Positions 1-10,832 of a DNA stretch of 64,000 nucleotides are shown in pieces. This DNA is from Azotobacter vinelandii CA (GTDB lineage Bacteria > Pseudomonadota > Gammaproteobacteria > Pseudomonadales > Pseudomonadaceae), in NCBI RefSeq assembly GCF_000380335.1, contig NC_021149.1:4764501-4828500 (forward strand). The letters are read 5' to 3'. Each line of letters opens with the position of its first letter. The first letter of the stretch is position 1. The translations under genes and the position numbers were made by a program. A model generated the notes under the pieces. It saw only the letters and a program-made list of their open reading frames with translations, had not been told where the DNA came from and searched no databases.

Positions 1-200
1 CCGAGCGCGCGCACAACGTGCATATCCGCGAGGGCATCGGCGAGGAGGAATTCGTCGCCATGCGCCAGGCCCGCGACGCCACCCTCGACATGCCGGCGCT
101 GATCCTGCCCTCGGTACAGGTCAACATGCGTGCCGGCGAGTTGCCGCCGGCCGAAAGCAACGGCACCCGCTATCTGAAGATCCCGCTCGACACGCTTTGA
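1..200 (+). CDS. Persulfide dioxygenase-like MBL-fold hydrolase, C-terminal end (partial)
   Basis: Only the last 65 or so codons are present; the gene begins left of the window and its first complete codon is at base 3. The tail, with MRQARDATLDMPALILPS followed by a GELPPAE stretch and a YLKIPL ending, matches my memory of the C-terminus of ETHE1/Blh-type metallo-beta-lactamase-fold proteins. That family oxidises glutathione persulfide to sulfite. The metal-binding histidines lie outside the window, so activity cannot be checked. A SulP transporter and a rhodanese follow at once on the same strand, which fits a sulfur-oxidation and detoxification role. Confidence 0.7.
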   Translation, partial: ERAHNVHIREGIGEEEFVAMRQARDATLDMPALILPSVQVNMRAGELPPAESNGTRYLKIPLDTL

Positions 201-208
201 GTCCGGCC

Positions 209-2026
209 ATGCATACCTCGCTGCCACGGCGGCTCGCCCGCCACCTGCCGTGCCTGGAATGGGCACGCCGGTACGACCACGAAACCGCGGGCAAGGACGG
301 CCTGGCCGCGCTGATCGTCACCCTGATGCTGATCCCGCAGAGCCTGGCCTACGCCATGCTCGCCGGCCTGCCGCCGGTCACCGGACTGTACGCCAGCATC
401 CTGCCGCTGGTGGCCTATACCCTGTTCGGCACCAGCCGCACCCTGGCGGTCGGTCCGGCGGCCGTGCTCTCGCTGGTCACCGCCAGCGTGCTCGCTCCGC
501 TGTTCGCCGCCGGCAGCGCCGAGTACAACGCCGCCGCCCTGCTGCTGGCGCTGCTCTCCGGAATCGTCCTGCTGGCCATGGCGGCGCTGCGCCTGGGGTT
601 TCTCGCCAACTTCCTCAGCCATCCGGTGATTTCCGGTTTCATGAGCGCTTCGGGCATCCTCATCACCCTGGGGCAGCTCAAGCACATCCTCGGCATCGAA
701 GCCGACGGCGAGAACGCCATCGAGCTGCTCGGGGCCCTGGTCCGGAGCCTGCCACAAACCAACCTGCCGACCCTGGCCATCGGCATCGGCAGCCTGTTTT
801 TCCTCCATCTGGCCCGCTCGCGACTGCATGGCTGGTTACTCGCCCGCGGTTTCGGCGCGAAGATTGCCGGCACCCTGGTCCGTACCGGTCCGGTGGTCGC
901 GCTGCTGGCGTCGGTGCTACTGGTCTGGCTGTTCGGCCTGGATGCCGCCGGGGTACGCGTGGTCGGCCAGACGCCCCAGGGCCTGCCATCGTTCGCGCTG
1001 CCGCCGCTGGATGCGGCGCTGGCCGGCGAACTGCTGCCGGCGGCGCTCCTGATCAGCCTGATCGGCTTCGTCGAATCGGTGTCGGTGGCGCAGACCCTGG
1101 CCGCCAGGCGTCGCCAGCGCATCGAGCCGAACCAGGAACTGGTCGGTCTCGGCGCCGCCAATCTGGCTGCGGCGCTGAGCGGCGGCTTCCCGGTCACCGG
1201 CGGTCTGTCGCGCTCGGTGGTGAACTTCGATGCCGGCGCGCAGACGCCCATGGCCGGCGCCCTGAGCGCCGTGGGCATCACCGTCACCGTGCTGTTCTTC
1301 ACTCCGCTGTTCCACAACCTGCCGCATGCCGTGCTGGCGGCCACCATCATCGTCGCGATACTGACCCTGGTGGATCTCGGCGCGCTCGGGCGCACCTGGC
1401 GCTATTCGCGCCAGGATGCCGCGGCCATGGCGGCGACCATGCTCGGCGTGCTGCTGATCGACGTCGAGGCCGGCATCCTCATCGGGGTCGGCCTGTCCCT
1501 GCTGCTGTTCCTCTGGCGTACCAGCCAGCCGCACATCGCCGTGGTCGGCCAGTTGCCGGGCAGCGAACACTTTCGCAACGTCAAACGCTTCGCCGTGGTG
1601 GAGAGCCCGAAGGTACTGTCGATCCGCGTCGACGAGAGCCTGTATTTCCCCAACGCCCGCTATCTGGAAGACCGCGTCGCCGAACTGGTCAGCCAGCATC
1701 CCCGGGCCGAACACCTGGTGCTGATGTGCCCGGGGGTCAACCTGATCGACGCCAGCGCCCTGGAAAGCCTGGAGGAGATCGGTGCACACCTGCACGCCGC
1801 CGGCATCCAGTTGCATCTCTCCGAGGTCAAGGGGCCGGTGATGGACCGGCTCAGGCACTCGGACTTTCTCGAACACTTCGGCGGCCGGGTCTTCATCAGC
1901 CAGTTCGAGGCCCTGGCCGAACTCGATCCGCAGACCACCCGGCGCGCCCTCGGCATGCACCGCCGGGGCCCGGCCGCCCCCCTTCGACCGACACGGAAGA
2001 AAAACGACAGTGAAAAGCGCCCATGA
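209..2026 (+). CDS. SulP-family anion transporter with STAS domain
   Basis: An integral inner-membrane protein of about 605 residues. The N-terminal half carries the SulP signature region (IPQSLAYAMLAGLPPVTGLYA), followed by many hydrophobic helices and the conserved GGFPVTGGLSRS segment near residue 330. A cytoplasmic STAS domain occupies about residues 470-570. SulP proteins move sulfate, bicarbonate or other anions; the substrate here is unknown. I chose the ATG at 209; an in-frame TTG at 197 overlaps the end of the upstream gene and is less likely. The 3' end overlaps the rhodanese gene by 17 bases, so the two are probably co-translated. Sulfite or sulfate movement next to the persulfide dioxygenase is a plausible inference. 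Confidence 0.9.
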   Translation: MHTSLPRRLARHLPCLEWARRYDHETAGKDGLAALIVTLMLIPQSLAYAMLAGLPPVTGLYASILPLVAYTLFGTSRTLAVGPAAVLSLVTASVLAPLFAAGSAEYNAAALLLALLSGIVLLAMAALRLGFLANFLSHPVISGFMSASGILITLGQLKHILGIEADGENAIELLGALVRSLPQTNLPTLAIGIGSLFFLHLARSRLHGWLLARGFGAKIAGTLVRTGPVVALLASVLLVWLFGLDAAGVRVVGQTPQGLPSFALPPLDAALAGELLPAALLISLIGFVESVSVAQTLAARRRQRIEPNQELVGLGAANLAAALSGGFPVTGGLSRSVVNFDAGAQTPMAGALSAVGITVTVLFFTPLFHNLPHAVLAATIIVAILTLVDLGALGRTWRYSRQDAAAMAATMLGVLLIDVEAGILIGVGLSLLLFLWRTSQPHIAVVGQLPGSEHFRNVKRFAVVESPKVLSIRVDESLYFPNARYLEDRVAELVSQHPRAEHLVLMCPGVNLIDASALESLEEIGAHLHAAGIQLHLSEVKGPVMDRLRHSDFLEHFGGRVFISQFEALAELDPQTTRRALGMHRRGPAAPLRPTRKKNDSEKRP

Positions 2027-2390
2027 TCTGGTGGCCGAAGCCAAGGCCCGCATCCATGAAGTCGAACTCCAGGCCGCCGAGGCGGCCATCCGCAACGCCG
2101 ACCTGCTGCTCGACGTGCGCGAGGCCGACGAATTCCAGGCCGGGCACATTCCCGGCGCGCTGAACATTCCGCGCGGAATACTGGAATTCAAGATCGACAA
2201 CGCGCCGGAGCTGTCCGCCCGCGACCTCGGCATCGTCCTCTACTGCAAGACCAGCGGGCGCGCCGCCCTGGCCGCCGCGACCCTGCAGGACATGGGCTAC
2301 CGGAAAGTACGCTCGATCGCCGGCGGCTTCGATGCCTGGAGCGCGGCCGGCAAGGCGGTGACGACGCCGAGTCTGCCGAGCTTCGAATAG
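2010..2390 (+). CDS. Single-domain rhodanese (sulfurtransferase)
   Basis: A 126-residue rhodanese domain. It has the LLDVREADEFQAGHIPGALNIPRG core and the active-site loop CKTSGR at residues 79-84, with Cys79 as the persulfide-carrying nucleophile. Rhodaneses move sulfane sulfur from thiosulfate or persulfides to thiol acceptors. There is no signal peptide, so it is probably cytoplasmic. Translation starts at a GTG inside the end of the SulP gene. It completes a three-gene set with the transporter and the persulfide dioxygenase-like gene, and stops 13 bases before the convergent folK. Confidence 0.9.
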   Translation: MKSAHDLVAEAKARIHEVELQAAEAAIRNADLLLDVREADEFQAGHIPGALNIPRGILEFKIDNAPELSARDLGIVLYCKTSGRAALAAATLQDMGYRKVRSIAGGFDAWSAAGKAVTTPSLPSFE

Positions 2391-2403
2391 ACGGGCGCTT
2401 CGC

Positions 2404-2952
2404 CTAGGGTGCGGAGGGCGGGGCGGGAAAGGCCCGGCTCAGTGCCGGAGGGGTCAGTTGCACGTCGCGCCAGTGGAAGGAAACCGGCCACAGTACCTGC
2501 TCGATCCGCGCCTCCCGCCACAGTTCGGCGAAGGTCCGGCCAGCGCCGGGATGGCGCCGCTCCGGCACCAGCAGCGCCAGCGGCCAGAGCACGAAGGCGT
2601 TCTTCAGGATTTCCGCGCGCGGCAGCACCAGCCCGTCGAAGTTGCCGACCCGTTCGCCATAGGTCAGCACGTCGATATCCAGCGGCAGCCCCTTGCGCTC
2701 CGGCGCGTAACGGCCGTTGTCCGCCTCGATGAACTTGAGCCGGCGATCCAGCTCGATCAGCGGCAACTCGGTCCGCCCGGCCACCACCAGGTTGAAGAAG
2801 GGACCGCTTCTGATCCCCACCGGCAGGCTCTCGAACACCGGCGAGCAGCGCATGTCCCGCAGAAGGCCGGACAGCGCTTCGAGGCCGGCGGTGAGATGGG
2901 CGACACGCTCGATATTGCTGCCGAGGCCCAGCAACACGGGAGTCAGCGACAT
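2404..2952 (-). CDS. folK: 2-amino-4-hydroxy-6-hydroxymethyldihydropteridine pyrophosphokinase
   Basis: FolK transfers pyrophosphate from ATP to 6-hydroxymethyl-dihydropterin, the step before dihydropteroate synthase in folate synthesis. The 182-residue product starts with the LGLGSNI motif and contains [10 protein letters not shown] and the [10 protein letters not shown] motif, which carries the metal-binding acidic residues. Length is normal for the family, with a slightly extended C-terminus. The ATG at 2952 lies inside the last codons of folB, an overlap of 10 bases, so the two consecutive pathway genes are coupled. Confidence 0.93.
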   Translation of the reverse strand: MSLTPVLLGLGSNIERVAHLTAGLEALSGLLRDMRCSPVFESLPVGIRSGPFFNLVVAGRTELPLIELDRRLKFIEADNGRYAPERKGLPLDIDVLTYGERVGNFDGLVLPRAEILKNAFVLWPLALLVPERRHPGAGRTFAELWREARIEQVLWPVSFHWRDVQLTPPALSRAFPAPPSAP

Positions 2953-3302
2953 CCGCGCTCGATCTCCACGCCGACGCCGGCGGCCGCTGGAACGGCGCCC
3001 GGCTTGGTCACCCGCAGGCGCAGCCAGGGAATCCCGAACTCCGCCATCAGCGCGCCGGCCAGACGTTCGGCGAAGGTCTCCACCAGCAGAAAGCGCGCCT
3101 CGCCGGCGAAGGCCTGGATGCGTGCCGCCAGCGCCGCATAGTCGAGCGCACGGGACAGCTCGTCCGCGCTGGCGGGCGCCTGGACATCCCAGGCGCACTC
3201 CAGATCCAGCCGCAGGCACTGACGGATGCCGCGCTCCCAGTCGAACACGCCGATGAGGGTGTCGACTTCCAGGCCCTCGATAAACACTTTATCCAAATTC
3301 AT
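2943..3302 (-). CDS. folB: Dihydroneopterin aldolase
   Basis: FolB splits 7,8-dihydroneopterin to 6-hydroxymethyl-dihydropterin and glycolaldehyde. The product has about 119 residues, with the [20 protein letters not shown] start typical of pseudomonad FolB and the [11 protein letters not shown] segment near the C-terminus. I used the ATG at 3302. A GGAG lies directly against this ATG but at good distance from the TTG at 3296, so a two-residue-shorter product is possible. It is divergent from plsY across about 60 bases, which must hold both promoters. Confidence 0.92.
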   Translation of the reverse strand: MNLDKVFIEGLEVDTLIGVFDWERGIRQCLRLDLECAWDVQAPASADELSRALDYAALAARIQAFAGEARFLLVETFAERLAGALMAEFGIPWLRLRVTKPGAVPAAAGVGVEIERGCR

Positions 3303-3362
3303 CTCCACGAAGGGCGCCGGGCCCCGCTAGAATCGGGACGCCCTCACCCCGGAACGGATCCC

Positions 3363-3932
3363 ATGGTCTGGCTGCTGGCGATCCTCGCCTACCTGCTCGG
3401 TTCGCTGTCTTTCGCCATCCTGCTCAGCCAACTGAGCGGCGGACCGGACCCGCGTGCCTGCGGCTCGGGCAATCCCGGCACTACCAACATGCTGCGTATC
3501 GCCGGCAAGCGCCTGGCGGCGCTCACCCTGCTCGGCGATCTCGGCAAGGGCCTGCTGCCGGTACTGATCGCCCAGCACGCCGGCCTGGGCGTCCAGCAGC
3601 AGGCCTGGATCGGCCTCGCCGCGGTGTCCGGCCACCTCTATCCCCTGTACTTCAACTTTCGTGGCGGCAAGGGCGTGGCCACCGCCGCCGGAATGCTGCT
3701 CGGCCTCTATCCGCCAGCGGTGCTGCCGGCCGTCGCCGCCTGGCTGCTGGTCTTCGCCTTCACCCGCACCAGTTCTCTCGCCGCCCTGGCCGCCACGCCG
3801 CTGTGCCTGCCGCTGCTGGCCTGGCGGCAGCCCGAAGCCCTGCTGCCGATGCTGCTGCTCTATGGGGTGATCGTCTGGCGCCATCGCGGCAATCTGCATG
3901 CTCTCTTCGCCGGCCGGGAAAGACATTTCTAG
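3363..3932 (+). CDS. plsY: Acyl-phosphate:glycerol-3-phosphate acyltransferase
   Basis: PlsY makes 1-acyl-glycerol-3-phosphate from acyl-phosphate in the inner membrane, the first committed step of phospholipid synthesis. The 189-residue protein has about five membrane spans and the family motifs [12 protein letters not shown] (residues 35-46) and [12 protein letters not shown] (about 99-110), which bind the acyl-phosphate and glycerol phosphate. It reads toward tsaD and ends 15 bases from it. Confidence 0.95.
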   Translation: MVWLLAILAYLLGSLSFAILLSQLSGGPDPRACGSGNPGTTNMLRIAGKRLAALTLLGDLGKGLLPVLIAQHAGLGVQQQAWIGLAAVSGHLYPLYFNFRGGKGVATAAGMLLGLYPPAVLPAVAAWLLVFAFTRTSSLAALAATPLCLPLLAWRQPEALLPMLLLYGVIVWRHRGNLHALFAGRERHF

Positions 3933-3947
3933 CCCTGCGCCGCAGGA

Positions 3948-4973
3948 TCAGAGCGCCGGCAGGGTCTCCATCGGCCAGCGCGCATGGACCTGAATCGCCG
4001 GCCCATCCCGCTGGCCGGCCAGCAAACGCTGGCAGCCAGCATAGGCGATCATCGCGCCGTTGTCGGTGCAGAAGCGCGGCCGGGCGTAGAACACCTGGCC
4101 ATCCAGTTCGCCGAGCATCCGCTCCAGCGCCGAACGCAACGCCTGGTTGGCACTCACCCCGCCGGCGATGACCAGACGCTTCAGGCCGGTCTGCTTCAGC
4201 GCCCGCCGGCACTTGATGATCAGCGTCTCCACCACCGCCTGCTGGAAGGCCAGAGCGATATCGCGGCGCGATTGCTCGCCGTCGTCGCCGCTCGCCCGGC
4301 AGTGCTGCCAGGTATTCAGGGCGAAGGTCTTGAGGCCGCTGAAGCTGAACTCCAGGCCTGGCCGGTCGGTCATCGGCCGCGGGAAGACGAAACGCCCGGG
4401 CCGGCCGTCCTGTGCCAAGCGGGCGATCTCCGGACCGCCGGGATAACCGAGGCCGAGCAGCTTGGCGGTCTTATCGAAAGCCTCGCCGGCGGCGTCGTCC
4501 AGCGACTCGCCGAGCACCTGGTAGCGACCGATGCCGTCGACCCGCACCAGTTGGGTATGACCGCCGGAAACCAGCAGGGCGACGAAGGGAAACTGCGGCG
4601 GCTGTTCCTCCAGCATCGGCGCCAGCAGATGACCCTCCATGTGATGCACGCCGAGCGCCGGAACCCCCCAGGCCAGCGCCAGCGCCTGGGCGCAGGAGGC
4701 GCCGACCAGCAGCGCGCCGACCAGGCCGGGTCCTGCGGTATAGGCGATGCCGTCGATGTCCCCGGTGCGGCAGCCGGATTCGTCGAGCACCTGGCGCAAG
4801 AGCGGCAGCATGCGCTTGACGTGATCCCGCGAGGCCAGTTCGGGCACTACCCCGCCATAGATGCGGTGCAGATCGATCTGGCTGAACAGCGCGTCGGCCA
4901 GCAGGCCGCGCCGGCTGTCGTAAAGCGCGACGCCGGTTTCGTCGCAGGAGGTTTCCAGCCCCAGAACGAGCAT
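3948..4973 (-). CDS. tsaD: tRNA N6-threonylcarbamoyladenosine synthase subunit TsaD
   Basis: TsaD transfers the threonylcarbamoyl group onto A37 of tRNAs that read ANN codons, working with TsaB and TsaE. The 341-residue product begins [18 protein letters not shown] and contains the [10 protein letters not shown] metal-binding histidines and the SGGHTQL and VSANQALR motifs of the ASKHA-fold kinase-like family. It is transcribed away from rpsU, the usual gammaproteobacterial arrangement, and shares a 205-base intergenic region with it. Confidence 0.97.
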   Translation of the reverse strand: MLVLGLETSCDETGVALYDSRRGLLADALFSQIDLHRIYGGVVPELASRDHVKRMLPLLRQVLDESGCRTGDIDGIAYTAGPGLVGALLVGASCAQALALAWGVPALGVHHMEGHLLAPMLEEQPPQFPFVALLVSGGHTQLVRVDGIGRYQVLGESLDDAAGEAFDKTAKLLGLGYPGGPEIARLAQDGRPGRFVFPRPMTDRPGLEFSFSGLKTFALNTWQHCRASGDDGEQSRRDIALAFQQAVVETLIIKCRRALKQTGLKRLVIAGGVSANQALRSALERMLGELDGQVFYARPRFCTDNGAMIAYAGCQRLLAGQRDGPAIQVHARWPMETLPAL

Positions 4974-5065
4974 GGGTTCGACCTTTATGGATTAGCCTGG
5001 CAAATCGAGGGGCGCATGATAATCGGCGACCACCCCGCAGACCAGCGCTTTTCGTGCCGCGGGCT

Positions 5066-5095
5066 TTGCATTGCAAGCGGCCGATGAGGTAACAT
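5066..5095 (+). promoter_or_regulatory. Candidate sigma-70 promoter for rpsU-dnaG-rpoD
   Basis: A TTGCAT -35 element at 5066-5071 and a TAACAT -10 element at 5090-5095 are separated by 18 bases. They lie about 85 bases upstream of the rpsU start in the tsaD-rpsU divergent region. No start site has been mapped here. Confidence 0.5.
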
Positions 5096-5178
5096 CCGCA
5101 GCCCTTGAGAATCGACGTTCTCCCGAGCAGAGTCCGGAGAGGGCGTTCACCACCGGTCAATAGTTAAGGTAGCCCTGG

Positions 5179-5394
5179 ATGCCCGCCGTCAAAGTTAAAG
5201 AGAACGAACCCTTCGACGTAGCCCTGCGTCGCTTCAAGCGCTCCTGCGAAAAAGCCGGCGTACTGGCCGAAGTTCGCAGCCGCGAGTTCTACGAGAAGCC
5301 CACCGCCGAGCGCAAGCGCAAAGCCGCCGCCGCCGTGAAGCGCCACGCGAAGAAGGTTCAGCGCGAGCAGCGCCGCCGCGAGCGCCTGTACTAA
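5179..5394 (+). CDS. rpsU: 30S ribosomal protein S21
   Basis: S21 is a small basic protein of the 30S platform that promotes initiation-complex formation. The 71-residue sequence ([20 protein letters not shown] at the start, then an Arg/Lys-rich helix with [16 protein letters not shown]) is essentially the pseudomonad form at normal length. It is the first gene of the macromolecular synthesis operon; dnaG follows after 90 bases that contain an attenuating hairpin. Confidence 0.98.
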   Translation: MPAVKVKENEPFDVALRRFKRSCEKAGVLAEVRSREFYEKPTAERKRKAAAAVKRHAKKVQREQRRRERLY

Positions 5395-5417
5395 GCTACA
5401 GCGCTTCGCCGCCTCCC

Positions 5418-5442
5418 AAAGCCCGGCCACGTACCGGGCTTT
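5418..5442 (+). terminator. Hairpin terminator/attenuator between rpsU and dnaG
   Basis: A perfect 9-base-pair stem (AAAGCCCGG paired with CCGGGCTTT, 7-base loop) lies 24 bases after the rpsU stop and is followed by a moderately T-rich run. The E. coli operon has a partial terminator at the same place, which keeps rpsU expression far above dnaG; the same role is inferred here. Confidence 0.7.
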
Positions 5443-5484
5443 CGTCGTTTCTGGAACCAACCCGGCGACCTAACCGGAACACCC

Positions 5485-7401
5485 ATGGCCGGACTGATCC
5501 CCCAAGGCTTCATCGACGACCTGCTGAACCGCACCGACATCGTCGAGGTGATCGGCTCGCGCGTCCAGTTGAAGAAGACCGGCAGGAACTACAGCGCCTG
5601 CTGCCCCTTCCACCAGGAAAAGACCCCCTCCTTCACCGTCAGCCCGGACAAACAGTTCTACTACTGCTTCGGCTGCGGCGCCGGTGGCAACGCGCTGGGC
5701 TTTCTCATGGACCACGACCACCTGGAGTTCCCCCAGGCGGTCGAGGAACTGGCCAGGCGCGCCGGCCTGGAGGTTCCCCGCGAGGAGCGCGGCGGCCCCC
5801 ATCAACCGCGCCAGAGCGCCGATTCGCCACTCTATCCGCTGCTGGCCACAGCCGCCGACTACTACCGCCAGGCCCTGAAAAGCCATCCGGCGCGCCAAGT
5901 CGCCGTCGATTACCTGAAAGGCCGCGGCCTGTCCGGCGTCATCGCCCGCGACTTCGCCCTCGGCTTCGCCCCGCCCGGCTGGGACAACCTGCTCAAGCAC
6001 CTGGGCGGCGATGCCCTGCAGCAGAAGGCGATGATCGAGGCGGGTCTCCTGATCGAGAACGCCGAGACCGGCAGGCGCTACGACCGCTTCCGCGACCGAG
6101 TGATCTTCCCGATCCGCGACAGCCGCGGCCGGGTCATCGCCTTCGGCGGCCGGGTGCTCGGCGACGACAAGCCCAAGTATCTGAACTCCCCGGAGACCCC
6201 GGTATTTCACAAGGGCCAGGAGCTCTACGGCCTCTTCGAGGCGCGCCGGCACAACCGCGACCTCGACGAGATCATCGTGGTCGAGGGCTACATGGACGTC
6301 ATCGCCCTGGCCCAGCAGGGCCTGCGCAACGCGGTGGCGACCCTCGGCACCGCCACCAGCGAGGAGCACCTCAAGCGCCTGTTCCGCCTGGTGCCCAGCG
6401 TGCTGTTCTGCTTCGATGGCGATCAGGCCGGCCGCAAGGCCGCCTGGCGCGCCCTCGAGGCCACCCTGCCGAGCCTGCAGGATGGCCGGCGCGCGCGCTT
6501 CCTGTTCCTGCCCGAAGGCGAGGACCCGGACAGCCTGGTTCGCGCCGAGGGCCGCGAGGCCTTCCTCGCCCGCCTGGAACAACAGGCCCGGCCGCTGGCC
6601 GACTACTTCTTCCGGCAACTGACCGAGGAAGCCGACCCGGGCACCCTGGAGGGCAAGGCGCACCTGGCGACCCTCGCCGCGCCGCTGATCGAGAAGATCC
6701 CCGGCGCCAACCTGCGCGCCCTGATGCGCCAGCGCCTCGCCGAGATCACCGGGCTGACCGGCACGAGTCCGAACTCACCGGCCGCCAGCCCGGTTCCGCG
6801 CGTGGAAGATGCCCACTACTACCAGGCCGACCCCGGCTACGCCGACCTCATCGAGCCCGAGCGCTCCGCTTTCGGGCGCACCGCTCAGGACAAGGGCCAG
6901 TGGAAGGGACGCAGCGGCTACCGCAAGGGCCGCGACGACTTTGCGCCGCGACCGCGTACCGCCGTCAGCGTCGAGCCGCCCAACCTGAGCGCGCTGCGCA
7001 CCCTGCTGCAGCATCCGCAACTGGCGCAGAAAGTCGCCGATGCCAGCCATTTCGCCAGCGAGGAGGACCCCTACGCCCAGTTGCTGGTCGCCCTGCTCGA
7101 AGCCCTGCAGAAAAACCCGCGCAGCAGCAGCCTGCAACTGATCGCCCGCTGGCACGGCACCGAACAGGGCCGTCTGCTGCGTGCCCTGGCGGAGAAGGAA
7201 TGGCTGATTTCGACGGACAACCTTGAACAACAGTTTTTCGACACTATAAATACATTAGCGGCCCGGCAGCGCGAGCGCGGCATCGAACAGTTGCTTCGCA
7301 AGGCCCGCCAGGGTGAATTGAGCGCCGAAGAGAAGATTCGATTGCGCGACCTGCTCAGCCGCGACGTATCTCCCATCCCCCCGACCTCAACTGGCGTGTG
7401 A
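5485..7401 (+). CDS. dnaG: DNA primase
   Basis: DnaG lays the RNA primers for replication. The 638-residue product has the N-terminal zinc finger with Cys40, His43, Cys61 and Cys64, the catalytic core, and a TOPRIM domain around residues 260-345 that contains IIVVEGYMDVIAL and the LFCFDGDQAGRKAA metal-binding motif. The C-terminal DnaB-interaction domain is preceded by a low-complexity linker near residues 430-500. Size and order are standard. It is the middle gene of the rpsU-dnaG-rpoD operon. Confidence 0.98.
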   Translation: MAGLIPQGFIDDLLNRTDIVEVIGSRVQLKKTGRNYSACCPFHQEKTPSFTVSPDKQFYYCFGCGAGGNALGFLMDHDHLEFPQAVEELARRAGLEVPREERGGPHQPRQSADSPLYPLLATAADYYRQALKSHPARQVAVDYLKGRGLSGVIARDFALGFAPPGWDNLLKHLGGDALQQKAMIEAGLLIENAETGRRYDRFRDRVIFPIRDSRGRVIAFGGRVLGDDKPKYLNSPETPVFHKGQELYGLFEARRHNRDLDEIIVVEGYMDVIALAQQGLRNAVATLGTATSEEHLKRLFRLVPSVLFCFDGDQAGRKAAWRALEATLPSLQDGRRARFLFLPEGEDPDSLVRAEGREAFLARLEQQARPLADYFFRQLTEEADPGTLEGKAHLATLAAPLIEKIPGANLRALMRQRLAEITGLTGTSPNSPAASPVPRVEDAHYYQADPGYADLIEPERSAFGRTAQDKGQWKGRSGYRKGRDDFAPRPRTAVSVEPPNLSALRTLLQHPQLAQKVADASHFASEEDPYAQLLVALLEALQKNPRSSSLQLIARWHGTEQGRLLRALAEKEWLISTDNLEQQFFDTINTLAARQRERGIEQLLRKARQGELSAEEKIRLRDLLSRDVSPIPPTSTGV

Positions 7402-7421
7402 GGTCAAGCATCCGTTATAAT
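7393..7421 (+). promoter_or_regulatory. Candidate promoter for rpoD
   Basis: A perfect TATAAT at 7416-7421 sits 45 bases before the rpoD start and just after the dnaG stop. The -35 region is weak at the right spacing. Internal rpoD promoters inside this operon are well known in E. coli, which supports the reading. Confidence 0.4.
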
Positions 7422-7465
7422 ATTCAGCTTTTCAGCCCGCCAGAAAATTCAGTGGATAGGGTGTC

Positions 7466-9328
<1,863 letters not shown>

Positions 9329-9329
9329 C

Positions 9330-9363
9330 AGCAAGACCCCCGGCTCGCCGGGGGTCTTGCTTT
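9330..9363 (+). terminator. Intrinsic terminator of rpsU-dnaG-rpoD
   Basis: A perfect inverted repeat, AGCAAGACCCCCGGC paired with GCCGGGGGTCTTGCT around a 2-base centre (9330-9361), starts 2 bases after the rpoD stop and runs into TTT. It isolates the cooA-like gene from the operon. Confidence 0.9.
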
Positions 9364-9442
9364 CCAGCTCGCCGAGCGGACGTAGCCATGTCCTGTCTTA
9401 TACTGCATCGACCGACTGCCCAGACCTCAGCGATACGACCCA

Positions 9443-10091
9443 ATGCACGGACCCGACGCCAGCAATCTGCTCGACAGCCTGGACGCACTGACCCAGGCAG
9501 CGCTGCTACAGGGCTTTCATCGGCGCCAGCTGATCGAAGGCGAACTGCTCGGCAGCCCGAACAGCAAGCGCGACAGCGTGTTCATCGTGCACAGCGGACG
9601 CATCCGGGTATTCCTCGCCTTCGAGGACAAGGAATACACCCTCACTTTCCTCGAAGCCGGCGGTATCTACAGCACCCACAGCCAGGCCTATGTCCAGGCC
9701 GTGCGCCCGAGCGAGGTACTGATGGGCGACACCGCGCAGATGACAGCTACCCTCCGCTCGCTGCCGAGCGCCGTGCCGGCGATCATCCGCGTGCTCGGCG
9801 CTACCCTCGGCAACTGCATGCGCATCATCGAGGACCTGGCCTTCCGCGACGTCGAGGGCCGCCTGGCACGCTTTCTCGACGGCATGCTGGCGCGCAAGGG
9901 CCGCCCCCATCAGGACAGCCTGCGCCTGGAACTGGACCTCAACACCGAGGACATCGCCCGCCTGCTCGGCACAACCCGCCAGACCGTCTCCTCCCTGCTC
10001 AACCGGATGGCCCGCGAGGGCATTCTCAGCCGTGTCGGCAACGGCGTCTTCGACATCCACGATGCCGAACGCCTGCGAGCCCGCAGCCAGG

Positions 10092-10105
<14 letters not shown>
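9443..10105 (+). CDS. CooA-like heme CO-sensing CRP/FNR-family regulator
   Basis: A 220-residue CRP/FNR protein. It aligns by eye with Rhodospirillum rubrum CooA along its length: the long C-helix segment VLGATLGNCMRIIEDLAFRD and the helix-turn-helix TEDIARLLGTTRQTVSSLLN are very close. CooA proteins hold heme b and activate transcription when CO displaces an axial ligand. The proximal heme ligand His77 of R. rubrum CooA corresponds to His79 here (YSTHSQ). The ferric-state ligand Cys75 is replaced by Ser77, and Pro2 is not conserved. A TATACT -10 element lies at 9399-9404, before the gene. The cowN gene follows, with a palindromic site overlapping the stop codon. Azotobacter vinelandii is one of the bacteria known to carry a CooA homologue. 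Confidence 0.85.
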
Positions 10106-10471
<366 letters not shown>

Positions 10472-10531
10472 ACCCGCCGCAAGACCGAGCCGTGATTTCC
10501 TGGCGGATACGTCCCTTTTCCGCTCCGTCGC

Positions 10532-10561
10532 TTGGCGCGGGCGGAAAGCCACCGCTATAAT
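10532..10561 (+). promoter_or_regulatory. Promoter of the CAU tRNA gene
   Basis: TTGGCG at 10532-10537, an 18-base spacer and a perfect TATAAT at 10556-10561 place a transcription start about 9 bases before the tRNA. Confidence 0.65.
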
Positions 10562-10576
10562 CCGCCGGCCTTCTGG

Positions 10577-10653
10577 GGGCCTGTAGCTCAGTCGGTTAGA
10601 GCAGAGGACTCATAATCCTTTGGTCCAGGGTTCGAGTCCCTGCGGGCCCACCA
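10577..10653 (+). tRNA. tRNA with CAU anticodon (probably tRNA-Met)
   Basis: A complete 77-base cloverleaf with an encoded CCA. The acceptor GGGCCTG pairs with CGGGCCC with one G-U. The D arm is TAGCTCAGTCGGTTAGAGCA, the anticodon CAT is at 10611-10613, and the T loop is GGTTCGAGTCC. A CAU tRNA that lacks initiator features is either elongator Met or the lysidine-modified Ile2 species. Pseudomonads carry an elongator tRNA-Met near rpoD, so Met is preferred. Confidence 0.92.
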
Positions 10654-10832
10654 TCTTTGTTCAGGGGAATATCCCTCCTCTTCCCGAGCAAAGAATCTCT
10701 CGACTGTCCTCAAGCGCTACCGCCTCCAATCCACGCCTTTCCAAACACCTCTCTCCGCAAGCCTCTAGACTACCAATGACCGACCGGCGCAACCGGTAGG
10801 CACCCTGTCAATCGGCAAGGCGGAACACGCGG

